Under the pieces are notes generated by a model. It saw nothing but the letters and a program-made list of their open reading frames with translations, had not been told where the DNA came from and searched no databases. The translations under genes were made by a program, and so were the position numbers. Positions 22,634 to 34,346 of a stretch of 45,498 bases of DNA are shown piece after piece; positions within the stretch are counted from its first letter, which is position 1, and each line of letters begins with the position of its first letter. Origin of the DNA: Rhizopus sp. PT2906 (taxonomy: Eukaryota; Mucoromycota; Mucoromycetes; Mucorales; Rhizopodaceae); NCBI GenBank assembly GCA_025529335.1, contig JAMYHX010000357.1:1-45498 (forward strand). The letters run 5' to 3'.

Positions 22634-23295
22634 TTATGCTTTTACCATAATCTTTAAAAACTCTTCATAACTGATCAATCCATCTCCATCAATATCTGCA
22701 GAATAGAGCATTTCTCGAATTTCTTCAGCCGACACATTATCACCAAACAAAGCAACACCACGCTTCAGGTCATCACCACCGATCAGACCATCGTTATCTG
22801 TATCAAGCAATTGGAATACCTTGGAAGCACCTTCTTCAGCATTGATTTGATATTGCTATGAATGTGGATTTAAGAATAAACCCTTCTATTTGTACATTGT
22901 CATCCCTTACCTTTTTCATGACGTTTAAAAAGTCACCATAGCCAACTTTACCATGACCCTTTGAGTCAGCAGCCCTAATCTATTGATAATAGAGTCGTAA
23001 ATTTATACACGACTTCAAGGGGGGAGAGGGCAGACACATAAACATTACCTGGGCATGAAGCTCTTGTTCATCGGGAATTTCTACTTGAGCAATTCTGTAA
23101 AGTTCTTTCAGTATTTCAACCGTGATACCGTGACCACCAGAGATGGATTCATATTTTTCCTTAAAATGATTGATTTCAGCTTGAGAGATGGTGTAGTCTT
23201 TGACTTCAATAGAGGCAGTAGTGGAAGTAGTAGAATTAGTCTATTAAAGATCAGCAAAAGTTGCACAAGAGATAGACTCTGTTTATTGTTACCAT
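22634..23295 (-). CDS. Calmodulin/centrin-like EF-hand protein
   Basis: Small calcium-binding protein, 161 aa. Exons (complement): 23293-23295, 23049-23240, 22911-22979, 22634-22855. The first coding exon is only the ATG, immediately followed by a GT donor; no other ATG precedes the first EF-hand in frame, so this model is favoured. Four EF-hand positions are recognisable. The first (YESISGGHGITVEIL) and second (DSKGHGKVGYGDF) loops are degenerate. The third (DTDNDGLIGGDD) and fourth (DIDGDGLISYEE) have canonical acidic ligands, so calcium is probably bound by the C-terminal lobe only. Centrin, calmodulin-like and myosin light-chain roles cannot be separated by eye. Confidence 0.85.
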
Positions 23296-24249
23296 TTTTT
23301 ATTTTCAGAATGTTTTTTTGTATTAGTTGAAGAATTGGAAAAAGAAAGAGAAAAAAGTAAAAATAGAAAAAATAAAGCGAATTATATACTGCTCAGGCAA
23401 GTTGTAAATAAATCTATTCTTAGTTTGCGTCATTGCATGCATAAATGTGTTCTCCCTTTTCGTAAGCGCACTTGATAAAGGTGCCTTCAAGAAATCTCCG
23501 TATTCATGCAATCCATTCTTCCCCCTTCTCTCTATCTCAGTTTAAAATCAACAAGATCAAGTATGTCAAAAGTTGAGCTAGCTTTTATTGGTTGAACTTC
23601 TCTCAGCACTTTTTGCTATGGTTCAATGATGAGGATGTTATTTTATGAAAACGAGACAGTGAGGAAGTTATAAACAAATAGCAAGTTAGTCAATATATCC
23701 TAATTCAAGCTCTTTAGAATATCCTTAGATACTCTGTCAAAAAGAAAAATATTTTAAGAAACATATATAGAAATACGGTAGCTTGATCAAATTTGATTGC
23801 AGTAAAATATTCCTCTTTCCTAGATCATTCTAGCAAAACAAATGTACTCAGGGCAAGATGAAGTGATTTTTGTTCATTTGTGAAAAGTATTTTCTTTTCC
23901 TCTTTTTCATGATCCAAGTTTCGATCTGCCTTTATTCATGCTCACTGCTGATGTTCTCTCTCTCTCTCTCTTCTTTGGATGACAAACTAGACATTCAAAG
24001 TCAACAAGTAGATGCGGACCACATTACCACAGTTACATTTCTAACACAGTGACTATACATCCTAAAGCTAGAGTGACATTTAAAGATCATCCTTTTGTAT
24101 GGCTTTCTTTGCTGTTCACCACACAGAAAATGTTGTATGTATCACATAGTCAAACATTGTACAAAAAGAACTGAATTAATACTATTGACAATTATGTTTT
24201 ATTATTGTTTCCAAAAAAATTCGTTGATGATCTAATATGCAAATTTCAT
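23296..24249. other. Intergenic region with TC microsatellite
   Basis: 954 bp of AT-rich DNA lie between two minus-strand genes: the upstream region of the EF-hand gene and the 3' flank of KGD1. A (TC)8 run lies at 23955-23970. Short open frames here lack family features, and I see no gene. Confidence 0.5.
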
Positions 24250-27200
24250 TTAATTTTCCAAAGCTTTGCTCAAGAGTTCTTGTTCTTGTTGAACGTGTTG
24301 CTTCTTGTTACCAGTGGCAACAGAGGCGGAAGGTGGACGACCAACGTAGACAGGTGTCTTACCGGCATGGTGTTGAGTCTGAGATAAGGAAGTGGCGATA
24401 CGAGGTTGGACGTGTTGCCATGCACCCATGTTCAAAGGTTCTTCTTGACACCAGACGATCTCGGCATTAGGATACTTATCAGCATGTTGCTTAACTTGTT
24501 CGTAAGGGAAGGGGTTCAACTGTTCAACACGTGAAATGGCAACATCATTGATCTTGTTTTGTTCACGAGCCTTCAAGAGAGCATAGTAAACTTGGCCGGT
24601 ACACAAGACGTGCTTTCTGATCTTTTCAGGTTCAACAAGTGTGTCAGGGTGCTCTTCAGGCAAGTAGAGTTGGAAGTGAGTCTCACCAGTGAGTTCAGAG
24701 AGATCAGACTTGACGAGAGGGTGACGGAGCAAGGATTTGGAGAAGGGTAAGATCAAAGGCTTACGGAATTGACGGCAGATTTGACGACGCAAGACGTGGA
24801 AGTATTGGGCAGGAGTGGAAGGATAAACGACCTGCATGTTACAGTCTTGGTGTTGTCTTTCCAACTTCTCGGGAGATGGGTAAGTGTAGGGGTAGTCGTC
24901 ACACAATTGAAGATAACGTTCAATTCTGGCAGAGGAGTGTTCAGGACCTTGACCATCATAACCGTGAGGCAAAGATAAGACCAGACCGGAGCGTTGGAGC
25001 CACTTTTGTTCACCAGCAGCCAAGAATTGGTCAATGATGACTTGAGCTGTGTTGGCAAAGTCACCGAATTGGGCTTCCCAGACAACAAGAGAATCAGGGT
25101 TGACGAGGGAATAGCCTAATTCGAAACCAAGAACACCGTATTCGGACAAGGAAGAGTTGGAGATAGAAAGGACGCCTTGTTCAGGGCTGATGTTGTTCAA
25201 AAGAGTGTGCTTGGAGCCATTCTTTTGGTCGTGGAGAACAGCGTGACGTTGAGAGAAGGTACCACGTTCGACATCTTGGCCGGAAACACGGACATGCTTG
25301 CCTTCAGTAAGAAGAGTACCCCAAGCCAAGGATTCGGCAGTGGCCCAGTCAATACCCTTACCTTCTTCCAATGCCTTTTCACGGTTTTGAAGGATACGCT
25401 TCAAGTTACGGTGAACGTTAAAGTTGTGAGGAAGTGTCGTCAAGGCCTTTCCAACAGTCTGGAGGGTTTCAAGAGGAACACCGGTAGGATGGTGAGGTAA
25501 GATTTCTTCAGCCAATTCCTTGGGTGACTTGAATCCAGGCCATGAGCTGGACAACCACTCACTTGACTTGGGCTTGTAGTCCTTGCTGCGAGAGTAGCTT
25601 TCTTCAAGTATGTCCCAAACACGCTTCTTGTTGGCTTGAATGTCATCTTCGGTAAGGGATCCTTCCTTTTTCAATTGCTCTTCGTATTTCTTAGCAACGG
25701 GGACTTGCTTGCCAATAGCTTCGTACATGCGAGGTTGGGTAAACATGGGCTGATCGGTTTCGTTGTGGCCGTGTTTACGGTAGCAGACCAAGTCAATGAC
25801 AACATCTCTGTGGAAAGTTTGACGCCAGTCAGCAGCCAATTGCATGACATAAGTTACAGCTTCGGCATCATCACCATTTACGTGGAAGACGGGAGCATTG
25901 ATGGACTTGGCAATATCTGTACAGTAAGGAGTGGAACGGCCGTAACGGGGGTCGGTAGTGAAACCGATTTGGTTGTTGACAACGACGTGAATAGTACCAC
26001 CAGTGGAGTAAGAAGGAAGATCATGGAAACCCATAGTTTCGTAAACAATACCTTGACCGGCAAAGGCGGCATCACCGTGAATCAAGACAGCCATGGCCTT
26101 TTCTCCGTTGGGATCATTTCCGTAGAATTGAAGGGCGCGAGTCTTACCGAGAACGACAGGATCAACGGCTTCCAAGTGAGAGGGGTTAGCAACCAAAGAA
26201 AGGTGGACACGCTTGCCAGAGGGAGTAGGACGGACGTAGTTCATGCCAAGATGGTACTTGACATCACCGGATCCTTCCTCAGAGGGTTCGATGGCACCAC
26301 TGAATTCACAGAAAATGGATTCATTAGGCTTGCGAACGACATTGGACAAAACGTTCAAACGACCACGATGGGGCATACCAATAACAATAGATTCAACACC
26401 GTTATCGACAGCACGGTCAATCTATGACATGATCAGTATGAATCTTTCTCTTTTTAAGATGTACTTACCATAGCCTTCATACCGGGGATTAAAGTTTCAC
26501 CACCTTCAAGACCAAAACGCTTCTCAGAGGGATACTTGGAAGCAACGAAACGTTCAAAACTGTCAGACCAAGTCAAACGGTCGAAAATGACACGCTTTTC
26601 CTCGACGCTGTACTTGTATGGTTGAGCATTTTCAATGCGTTCACGAATCCAATCACATTGAGCACGGTCAGGGATATGGATGTATTCGACACCAATTGAG
26701 CCACCTATGAAATAATACAATTAGAACTCAGATCCTGTCAATTCCCTTAAGGCCCCCTCTCTCCCACACACACACGAGAGGTTCCCGAGGTAGAATGAAT
26801 ACTTACAGTAAATCTTCTTCAGATGGTTGATGATTTCACGAAGAGTAAGGCTAGTGCTGCCATTACGGGTGAAAGCAGGCAAGATACCAGGACCAATGGT
26901 GAAAGTTCTGTCAAGATCGCTATCCTTGAAACCATAGAAGCTGTATTCCAACTCGGGAGGAGTACTGGCATCAAGATCAGCATGCTGGATACCGAGGGGA
27001 TCCAAATTGGCAATATGGTGACCACGGACTTGGTAAGCTCTAACCAAGAGTTGAATCTTCATGTGATCAATCACTTCAGAAGAACCAGCGCCAGTGATGC
27101 CATCACCGGGCAAGACAGGTAAACGAGCACTAGCAGAAGGAACAAGAGTAGGAGGAGGAGTATAGGCTTGACCGGGAGCGACGCCATTAGCCATGTTTTT

Positions 27201-27443
27201 GAAATAGACTTGCCAAGATAAGTGGACTGAAGAAGGGTCCTTCAACCAAGCTTCATACATTTCCTCAATATAGTTGGCAGAGCTTCCGTGTAAGAAACCA
27301 TCGCTGCTTTCGGGTGCTGCATAGCGAGATCGTGTAGTGTGGAAAGATGCGACAGAGGTGCGGATAACTGATTGTTTAAGCTTGGGGACGACAGAAGGTC
27401 TAAGTGTTCTAGACACTTTAGAAAGCGTTGAGAGGCGATACAT
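24250..27443 (-). CDS. KGD1: 2-oxoglutarate dehydrogenase E1 component, mitochondrial
   Basis: Thiamine-diphosphate E1 of the mitochondrial 2-oxoglutarate dehydrogenase complex in the TCA cycle. Exons (complement): 26807-27443, 26469-26704, 24250-26421; 1014 aa, the family's usual length. The N-terminus is basic and Ser/Arg-rich, as expected for a mitochondrial presequence, and is followed by SANYIEEMYEAWLKDPSSVH. Active-site motifs include VIGMPHRGRLNVL, HGDAAFAGQGIVYE and VVNNQIGFTTDPRYGRST. The C-terminus has WCQEEPLNMGAWQHVQPRI and a GRPPSAS end. Codon use is strongly biased and GC is higher than its neighbours, consistent with high expression. Long antisense frames are by-products of that bias. 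Confidence 0.97.
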
Positions 27444-28163
27444 TTTCTAAAGGTTGATTATTCAAAGGATATAAATATATATATAAAAGGGGGGCTGTTA
27501 TATATATTTATAAGGTAGAACTGGGTGAATGTTATGTGGGGTAGCTTAAAAGAGGAAAAAAGCAGGGAAGTATCGGAATTAGAATAAGCATATTTAAAAA
27601 AAAAATTAATTTTTTTCCGTGACGTATACCCAAGGATGTTTTGCAGAGTGTCCTTATTTCGCCGATTTACGTGAAATAAGTTTCCCCGAACACCCACTCT
27701 TGATTAAGACACACTTGAAGGAAGTAGTTAGTCAACGTAAACAAGAAGCGCTTTACATTGGCGTATCAACTAGAATGGGACTATCCTAAGAATAAAAAGA
27801 GTTTACAGATGAAATGAGTATTCAAACCACAAATCGAACCAGAGAAAGCTTCCATTCATTTAGAACAACACTCCCAAAAGAAGGACTTTGAATAACTAAT
27901 CCAGTCTTGACCAAATTGACACGAGTATCTGATCTATTCCTTAACAAGCTGATAAAGATTAGAATGACAACCAAACAGGAATAGAACCAGAATATCTAAC
28001 AATCTCTTTGACGCACGATCCAAGGTGATGGAAGCATTGTTGTAATTGTATACAATGGAAATGATTGAAAGAGCCCTTTTGGCAAACTCAAGCAACTTCG
28101 CAGAAGAATAAGCTATAATAATGAGTATCCTTTATTTAATCAAGCAATGAAGAGGGTAAGAAA
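27444..28163. other. KGD1 upstream region and acyl-CoA ligase 3' flank
   Basis: 720 bp without a supported gene. The KGD1-proximal part carries AT repeats and A-rich runs (about 27470-27610). A TGACGT element near 27620 resembles a CRE/ATF site, but this is a six-base match only. Confidence 0.4.
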
Positions 28164-29926
28164 TCAACCATGCAATAAGGATATTTCATTTCTTGCAACC
28201 ATTCTTTGAAGCTTGAAACGTTGTACTTTACCAGATCCGGTTCTTGGAAGACACTGTACTTCAATGACGCCATGGAGCCATTTGTATTCAGGAAGCTGAG
28301 AGTTCGCATAATCTTGAACCTCCTTCAACAAGTTATGTTTATCTACATCACGTAAGATAACATATGCATTGGGCAATTCAGCCATTTCTTCTTCGGAGTA
28401 GACACCAATGACTGCGCAGTCGATAACCAAGGGGTGCTGAATGAGGATTTGCTCAATTTCTTGAGGAAAGAAAGTCGTGAATCGAGACTTGATCATGTCC
28501 TTCATGCGAGAAACGTAGTAAAAGAGCCCATCCTTGTCTACTTTGAATATATCCCTCGTTTTCAAGTAACCTTGTTCGTCAAATAGTGCAGCTGATTCTT
28601 CTGGGTTGTTATAGTAGCCAAGGGTCATTGCACGACTCTTTACACGTAATTCGCCTTCATGACCAATAGGTAAATCGTTACCGTTTCCATCTACAATACG
28701 AGCAAGTACCCCAGGACGTAAGCTACCAGTTGATCCTGCAAGCGTGTACCCCACGCATGATTGAAAAATACTAAAGCATTCTGACATACCGTATGTATTC
28801 ATGATGGGTATTCCCAGCTCTTCTCTTACACGATTGATAGTATTTACATCAATAAAGGCACCACTGACATCTACTCGAAGCAGGGAAGAAAGGTCATAGT
28901 TGCGGCATATATCCTGTTGCTTTATCAGAATTGAAATGATGTATGGAGGAACGATCATACAGTTGATACCCAAGCCTTCAATCAGCTTACATATTTCCTC
29001 TGCTGAAGTTTGAAAGTCTTCAACAATACATGCTGTAAATCCAAAGAAGACACCGCCAATTAAATAATAAACAAAGCTACTAGTAAAGCTAAAGAAAGAG
29101 ATTGCCAAAGCTTTTAAGGGACTAGCTCGATCTGCTGTATTGAGGAAGCAATGTACAAGAGAGCTCTGTGTGATCATGATGACCTTGCTTTGACCAGTCG
29201 TGCCTGAACTATAATAAAAGCAACAGGGAGTATTGACAAGATCGTGTCTGGTGTACGGGTAGGGTTGATCCAATTTTCCTCTTGAAAAAAGAGTGGTATC
29301 TACGGTGGGTCTATGGGCATAATCACAAGATTCATTGCAGACACATGAAGTAACCATCAAGACACTTGCCTCAGGCAATCCTGTTCTTTTAGCATAGTCA
29401 AGAGCGACTTTCATCAGGGAATGATGCATGATTATGAACTTTGGTTTAGAACTACAAATGTTTTGGTATATCTCTTCTTCAGATGTATTGGTCGTATGAA
29501 GAATTGAGCTAACAATACCACCTACACATGTATATTAGAGAAAAAGAACTTACTTTATAGTGAAATGTTTTTACCTGCTGCAATGACCGCAAAGAATAAT
29601 ACAGGATACTGCAAGTTATTAGGAGAGCAGAGAGCGATAACATCACCATGTTGAATACCATATTCATATCGAAGATCAGCAGCACACTTTAATACGTCTT
29701 CTTTAAACTGTCCATATGTAATATGATTCTTGGGATTACTTGCTTCGGCAAAGGCTATCTGATCTGGGTTCTTCTTGCTGTATTTTTCAGTAAACAGCAA
29801 ATCAAACAATGTGATACCATCCGTGTCACCAATCTTGAGACTGCCACCTTGAAAGACAATAGAATAACGACCATTGGCTTGTTTAGTTGCGCCAACAGCT
29901 TGAGTAAGGCCAAGAGGACCTGTCAT
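28164..29926 (-). CDS. AMP-forming acyl-CoA ligase (4-coumarate-CoA ligase-like)
   Basis: ANL-superfamily enzyme expected to adenylate a carboxylic acid and load it on CoA. Exons (complement): 29575-29926 and 28164-29521; 569 aa, normal length. The P-loop-like A3 motif YYSSGTTGQSKVIM is intact, A5 is NTYGMSECFS and A10 ends in RTGSGKVQRFKL with the catalytic Lys. Two deviations stand out in the A7/A8 region: the usual T-G-D reads T-R-D (LKTRDIFK) and the usual G-R before K-D reads S-R (YYVSRMKD). The catalytic Asp and hinge Arg are retained, but loss of two glycines may alter activity. No peroxisomal SKL-type end is present (…SLLHG). Substrate unknown. Confidence 0.85.
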
Positions 29927-30386
29927 TTTGATATAAAAAAGTAACGAAATAACCGTGAATTCTTGAATGAAGGGAGGTTCTTATAAAGGCTTGCCTTCTA
30001 TCTCGGCTCTGTCTGAAGCCACAGATAGATATTCTTTCTCAATGAAACTATTACTCATACGGGGCTTAAGTGATTATACATCACCTGCGCAGGTTTATTA
30101 ATATTCTATTTAAAACTAAAACCTGGCTTGTGTTTTTAAGCTCCCATCTCGAAATGATAAAGGATCACTTAAAGTACAAAAAGACAAACAACAAAAGGAT
30201 AGAGTTCGATTGTAGGTAGGATTTCAATACAAGTCAAATGAGGGTGAACTGGCCCTTACTTCAATAAACAGCCAGAGAGAGAGAGAGAGGATTACAAGTT
30301 TCCTGCCGCTTCTGTTTCAGCCAATTAAAATTGTGCCCTTCGTTTATTCTTTCAACACCTTTTTTTTTGTGTGTTTCTCATTTGTA
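29927..30386. promoter_or_regulatory. Divergent promoter region with GA repeat
   Basis: 460 bp separate the divergent starts of the acyl-CoA ligase (-) and the molybdopterin-domain gene (+). An (AG)8 run lies at 30274-30290. No TATA box is convincing on either side. Confidence 0.4.
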
Positions 30387-31272
30387 ATGAGTAAAAAAAC
30401 CATAACTGCAGCATGTTGTGTTATTGGGGACGAAATATTGTCAGGAAAGACACAAGATGCCAACTCTCATTACTTGGGTAATTTGAACTAGTAATAGTAG
30501 TAGATCTACTGTTCATATATTGCAATTAAATATATATATATGTATAGCAAAAACCTTATTTGACTTGGGTATTGAACTGAGGTGTATCCAGGTCATTGGC
30601 GATAATAAGCAAGATATCATCAATTCAGTTAGAGAACTCTCATCGACATATGATATTGTCTTCACTAGTGGCGGCATAGGTTAAAAAAAAGAAAAGAAAA
30701 AGACGAGATATGTCTCTAATGGTCAGATAGGCCCTACACATGATGATATTACATATGAGTCCATAGCGTCTGCATATGATTTACAGCTAAAGACGGATAA
30801 AGATACACTCGAATTTTTTAAAAGGCAAGCAGAGAAAAGGAATATGAAATGGACCAAGAGCCACGTTCGAATGGCTACATTTCCTTATCCTGCAGAGTTA
30901 TTACGAGAAAAGAAGGGAATCCCGTTTCCTGTTGTTGTTGTCAATAAGAATATTCATGTACTTCCTGGCGTGCCAGTGCTATTCAAAATATTGCTGGATT
31001 CACTTAAACCACGACTTGCGGTTATGTCTGGATCAAGGTTTTATAGATGTGAAATTGCAACTAGAAAGACAGAGGTTTCTATTGCAGAGTTATTGGCTGA
31101 TATTCAGGCAAGATCTGATGATGCCAAGATTGGAAGTTATCCTTTCGGAAAGAACCAGGATGGCATCCAGGTGGTGATTACTGTGTCGGGTAAAGAGCTG
31201 TCGGAAGTAGACAAGATCACTCGAGAGATTATGGAAAAGACAGAAGGATGGCTGTACAACAGTGTTCTTTAA
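30387..31272 (+). CDS. Molybdopterin-binding (MoaB/CinA-like) domain protein
   Basis: Exons: 30387-30477, 30548-30679, 30731-31272; 254 aa. A MoCF_biosynth/CinA-type Rossmann domain covers about residues 8-175. It begins with AACCVIGDEILSGKTQDANS and has the phosphate-binding TSGGIGPTHDD across intron 2. This matches the N-terminal molybdopterin-binding-like domain of eukaryotic FLAD1, which in animals is fused to FAD synthase and has hydrolase activity. Here there is no PAPS-reductase-like FAD synthase half, so it is the stand-alone fungal form. Its exact substrate is not established from sequence. The stop codon is 7 nt from that of the next, convergent gene. Confidence 0.85.
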
Positions 31273-31279
31273 TATATGT

Positions 31280-32458
31280 TCATGGCTTCCAATAAACAAC
31301 TCTATTCTTTCCTTCAAATGGTAAATAGTCGGTTTTGATTTCTCCGCTTGGTATATCTTTTTCACAAATGTATTGAATAAGTTGTTCTGTAGTCATCACG
31401 ACCTTTCCTGACTTTAATCTTCTTGTTTGATTCTCTTGGCTAAAGACGCAGCATGGTACCACAGCAAATGGTTTACGCATCTTTATGGCCATATCAACAA
31501 TAGGCATCGTTGCCTGATCTGGATGAAGTCCAATAAACAAGGAAGCATCGGAAACTAGGTCATGATGTTCCCTTAGAAAGGTCTCATCAAAATAAGCGTG
31601 CATGTACTGAGGAACTATTGGACTTGGCCAATGTTCAAAGTCAATCATGATCTGCTTGTTTTCCCAGTCTGGACGCTCTAAGCTTCCGGTTTCATATCGA
31701 TACATCAGTCTTCTCAGTTTAATATACCAATAATTGGTCCGCTTTCTCTCTTGAGGCTCGATCACGACAGAAGGAATACCAAATGCTCGGCTCAGAAACA
31801 TTGAAATCTCGCCCTTTCCAGCTGCGATGTCCAGAACAGCGCCTGATCCTGTAAGCTCTTGTTCAAATGTTCTCCGTATCCAATCAGCAAAGATAAAGGC
31901 ACGTAACGCATGAGGCTGTTTATTGGATGTATGTGGGTCGTTTGGATCATGCGTCGCTTTAAGTCTGTTCTTTGTTCTTTCCTCTATCCAAGTTTGTCTT
32001 TCCTTTATAAGCTCATGTCCGGTCGGATGACGAAAAGGGCAGTCATCTCCTTTGATACAAGTGTTCTTATTAATCCAATATTTGCATACAGTTGATTTAT
32101 CTGTCTGCAAGCAAGTATTATCAGTGTTCTCCTTAGGAGCTGCCAATGGTCGATCTTGAACAAATGGTCTATCACTGACGTATGGTTCAATTATTTTAAC
32201 TGGACATACTGATTGCCATACTTTATAGTCTCTATTTTCCTGTTCAGAGGGATCAAGTGGTGGGATCACTGTTACTTGAATGATCTGTCCTGGTTTACAT
32301 TGCTTGTATGCTTCTTGAACAGCAAAAAAGTCTAGACTGTCATCGTCATTTCGAAAAAAGATTTGCGATTTTTCAGACTGATCAAGTGGTTGAATGTCAA
32401 TAAAGAAGAGTTGCTTTGTCAGTTTTCGTCGATGTCTAACTTGTCCAGTAAGTTCCAT
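31280..32458 (-). CDS. OB-fold, CCCH-finger and methyltransferase-fold protein
   Basis: Intronless 392-aa protein. Residues about 3-95 resemble an OB-fold of the tRNA-anticodon-binding type (GQVRHRRKLTKQLFFIDIQ; PGQIIQVTVIPP). Residues 125-144 form a CCCH zinc finger with C-x8-C-x5-C-x3-H spacing, a typical RNA-binding finger. Residues about 200-300 contain a class I methyltransferase motif I (GAVLDIAAGKGEISMFL) followed by an acidic-ended strand (VVIEPQERKR). Later PYxP-type catalytic motifs are not obvious, though VPCCVFSQENQ near residue 340 may mark a motif with Cys. An RNA-modifying enzyme is the natural guess; target and activity are unknown. It is divergent from MOZART1 (84 bp apart). 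Confidence 0.75.
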   Translation of the reverse strand: MELTGQVRHRRKLTKQLFFIDIQPLDQSEKSQIFFRNDDDSLDFFAVQEAYKQCKPGQIIQVTVIPPLDPSEQENRDYKVWQSVCPVKIIEPYVSDRPFVQDRPLAAPKENTDNTCLQTDKSTVCKYWINKNTCIKGDDCPFRHPTGHELIKERQTWIEERTKNRLKATHDPNDPHTSNKQPHALRAFIFADWIRRTFEQELTGSGAVLDIAAGKGEISMFLSRAFGIPSVVIEPQERKRTNYWYIKLRRLMYRYETGSLERPDWENKQIMIDFEHWPSPIVPQYMHAYFDETFLREHHDLVSDASLFIGLHPDQATMPIVDMAIKMRKPFAVVPCCVFSQENQTRRLKSGKVVMTTEQLIQYICEKDIPSGEIKTDYLPFEGKNRVVYWKP

Positions 32459-32542
32459 GGGATGAATAAAGAAAAAGAATGGACAAATTCATTTAATGCG
32501 TGACTCTCCTTTATTCTCTCTCTCTTTCTTTCTTTCGCAATC
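32459..32542. promoter_or_regulatory. 84-bp divergent promoter
   Basis: Only 84 bp separate the start codons of the methyltransferase-fold gene (-) and MOZART1 (+). The DNA is a TCTTT-rich pyrimidine tract on the plus strand. The two genes must share or overlap promoter elements. Confidence 0.5.
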
Positions 32543-32867
32543 ATGGATTCTGCAGAGGAAGTGAGCAAGACGATTGACAGTAAAAATATGAATAATAACA
32601 CAACATACACTCTGTTACTCACTGACCTAACAGTATTACATGAGATGGCAACTGTTTTAAACACGGGTTTAGACAGGAAAACAGTTGGTTATTGTATATC
32701 ATTATGTGAAAAAGGTGCCAATCCAGAGGCTTTAGCTGTAAAAAAGGAATAAATCTCTCTTCTCTTCATTATTTAATTCTTTTTTTTTTTTTTTTCTATA
32801 GACAATCATTAAAGATTTACAGAAACAACAAGAAAATAAAAAGAAAGAAACGAACAATAAACAGTAA
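32543..32867 (+). CDS. MZT1: MOZART1, gamma-tubulin complex recruitment subunit
   Basis: Small microtubule-organising-centre protein that binds the N-termini of gamma-tubulin complex proteins. Exons: 32543-32737 and 32802-32867; 86 aa. The diagnostic core LHEMATVLNTGLDRKTVGYCI followed by LCEKGANPEALA then, across the intron, TIIKDLQKQQ matches the three-helix MOZART1 fold. The N-terminal ~20 residues are polar and variable. The next gene begins 60 bp after the stop, through a T-rich tract. Confidence 0.92.
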
Positions 32868-32927
32868 TATACCCTTTTTTTAAAGTCTTTTTTGTCTTTT
32901 TTTTTTTTGTTTTTTTGTTTTTTTTTT

Positions 32928-34346
32928 ATGAAGCGTGAAGCCAAAGAGGATAATAACAACACTGAAGAGAACAAAAAGGCAAAGAAAGGCAAGTTATAGA
33001 ATAAATACTTTTGTGTGTTTTCTAATCAACATTGTAGAGCATCCTTTTTTCAACATGAAGAAAGTAAATAAAGGAACAATAAAGTGGATCAATGCACTTG
33101 ATACTGTACTTGTTGGAAAAACACTTGGAAAAGAGACAGGAAGAACCAAGATTGCTGCTTTTGACTTGGTAATTTCAAACATGGTTTTGTATCAATTAAA
33201 AAACTTGAACTTGTTTATTATAGGATGGTACATTGATAACGACTAAAAGTGGTCGTACCTTTCCAAAAGACGAACATGATTGGCGGTGGTGGTGTCAGGC
33301 TGTACCTAAACGTATTGAGGAACTACATACAGAAGGGTAAAGAGACTACAGTTACAAATATTGAATAACATGTTTTAGATATGAAATAGTCGTGTTTTCA
33401 AATCAAAATGGCTTGAATTCAGATAAAAAGATCAAGAGCTTCAAAATAAAGATTGAAAACATACTCAACCAGCTTAGTCCACCTGTATTCTTTATGGCAG
33501 CATTAGCAAAAGATAAATATAGAAAACCAATGACTGGTATGTGGCATTGGTTTGTACAGCAACATGATCAAGAGATAGATAAAGATGCTTGCTTTTACGT
33601 TGGTGATGCTGCAGGCAGAGATCGAAAGCCAAAGAAGGATCATTCTTGTGTTGATAGAAAGTTTGCAGACAATCTTCAAATCGCCTTTCATACACCTGAA
33701 GAGTTCTTTTTGAATGAACCAAAAGCGGATTTTGAATGGTTGGGATTTAATGCAAAAGAGCATCCAAGAGATAGTAAGACTAATTTACATGTTTTCTAAC
33801 CTTGGCTGACCCCTCTCTTCTTTACAAGTATCTCTCTTGTCACCACCCTTGCCCTCATTTCCTGCAACTGAAAAGAATGAGGTTGTGATATGCGTTGGTT
33901 ATCCAGCAAGTGGGAAATCTAGTTTTGTTAAAAAACATCTTGTACCCAAAGGATATGTCTATGTCAATCAAGATGAATTGAAAACAAGGGACAAATGTAT
34001 CAAGGCATGTCAAGAGGCTTTATTCAATGAAAAGTCAGTAGTGATTGATAATACAAATCCAGAGAAATCAACGCGTCAACTGTATATTCAACTCGCTCAG
34101 AAGGCAGGTGTGCCTGTTCGATGTCTATATTTTGGACAAGACGAGAATTTAGCACAGCATAACAACCATTATAGAGCAATCCATGAATCGAGTCGAGATC
34201 TTATTAGTAAGATCGTGTTTAGAACATTTAAATCGAAATTTCAGGAACCTACGATGGAAGAAGGCTTTACAGAAATACAACGTGTCAACTTTGTATTTGA
34301 TGGGTCAGACAAAGACTATGAAGAATGGAGGAAATGGTGGATTTAG
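32928..34346 (+). CDS. PNKP: Polynucleotide kinase 3'-phosphatase (PNKP)
   Basis: Nuclear DNA-repair enzyme that removes 3'-phosphates and adds 5'-phosphates at breaks. Exons: 32928-32988, 33038-33168, 33224-33336, 33379-33773, 33829-34346; 405 aa. Residues about 75-230 are the HAD phosphatase, with AAFDLDGTLITTKSG split by intron 2 and VVFSNQNG. Residues about 250-405 are the P-loop kinase (VGYPASGKSSFVKK; VIDNTNP). No FHA domain is present, as in fungal forms. An EHPFF motif at the exon 1/2 join resembles a PCNA-type docking motif. Intron 1 (32989-33037) has a GC donor (AAAG|GCAAGT); phase and the HPFF motif support it, but a start at ATG 33056 in exon 2 would avoid it. Confidence 0.93.

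Noticed and set aside
25636..26427. 263-residue plus-strand frame
   Set aside because: It is antisense to KGD1, whose strong codon bias leaves the opposite strand open; it has no family resemblance.
27600..27640. CRE-like TGACGT as a KGD1 regulatory site
   Set aside because: A six-base match in AT-rich DNA is expected by chance; mentioned only in the intergenic note.
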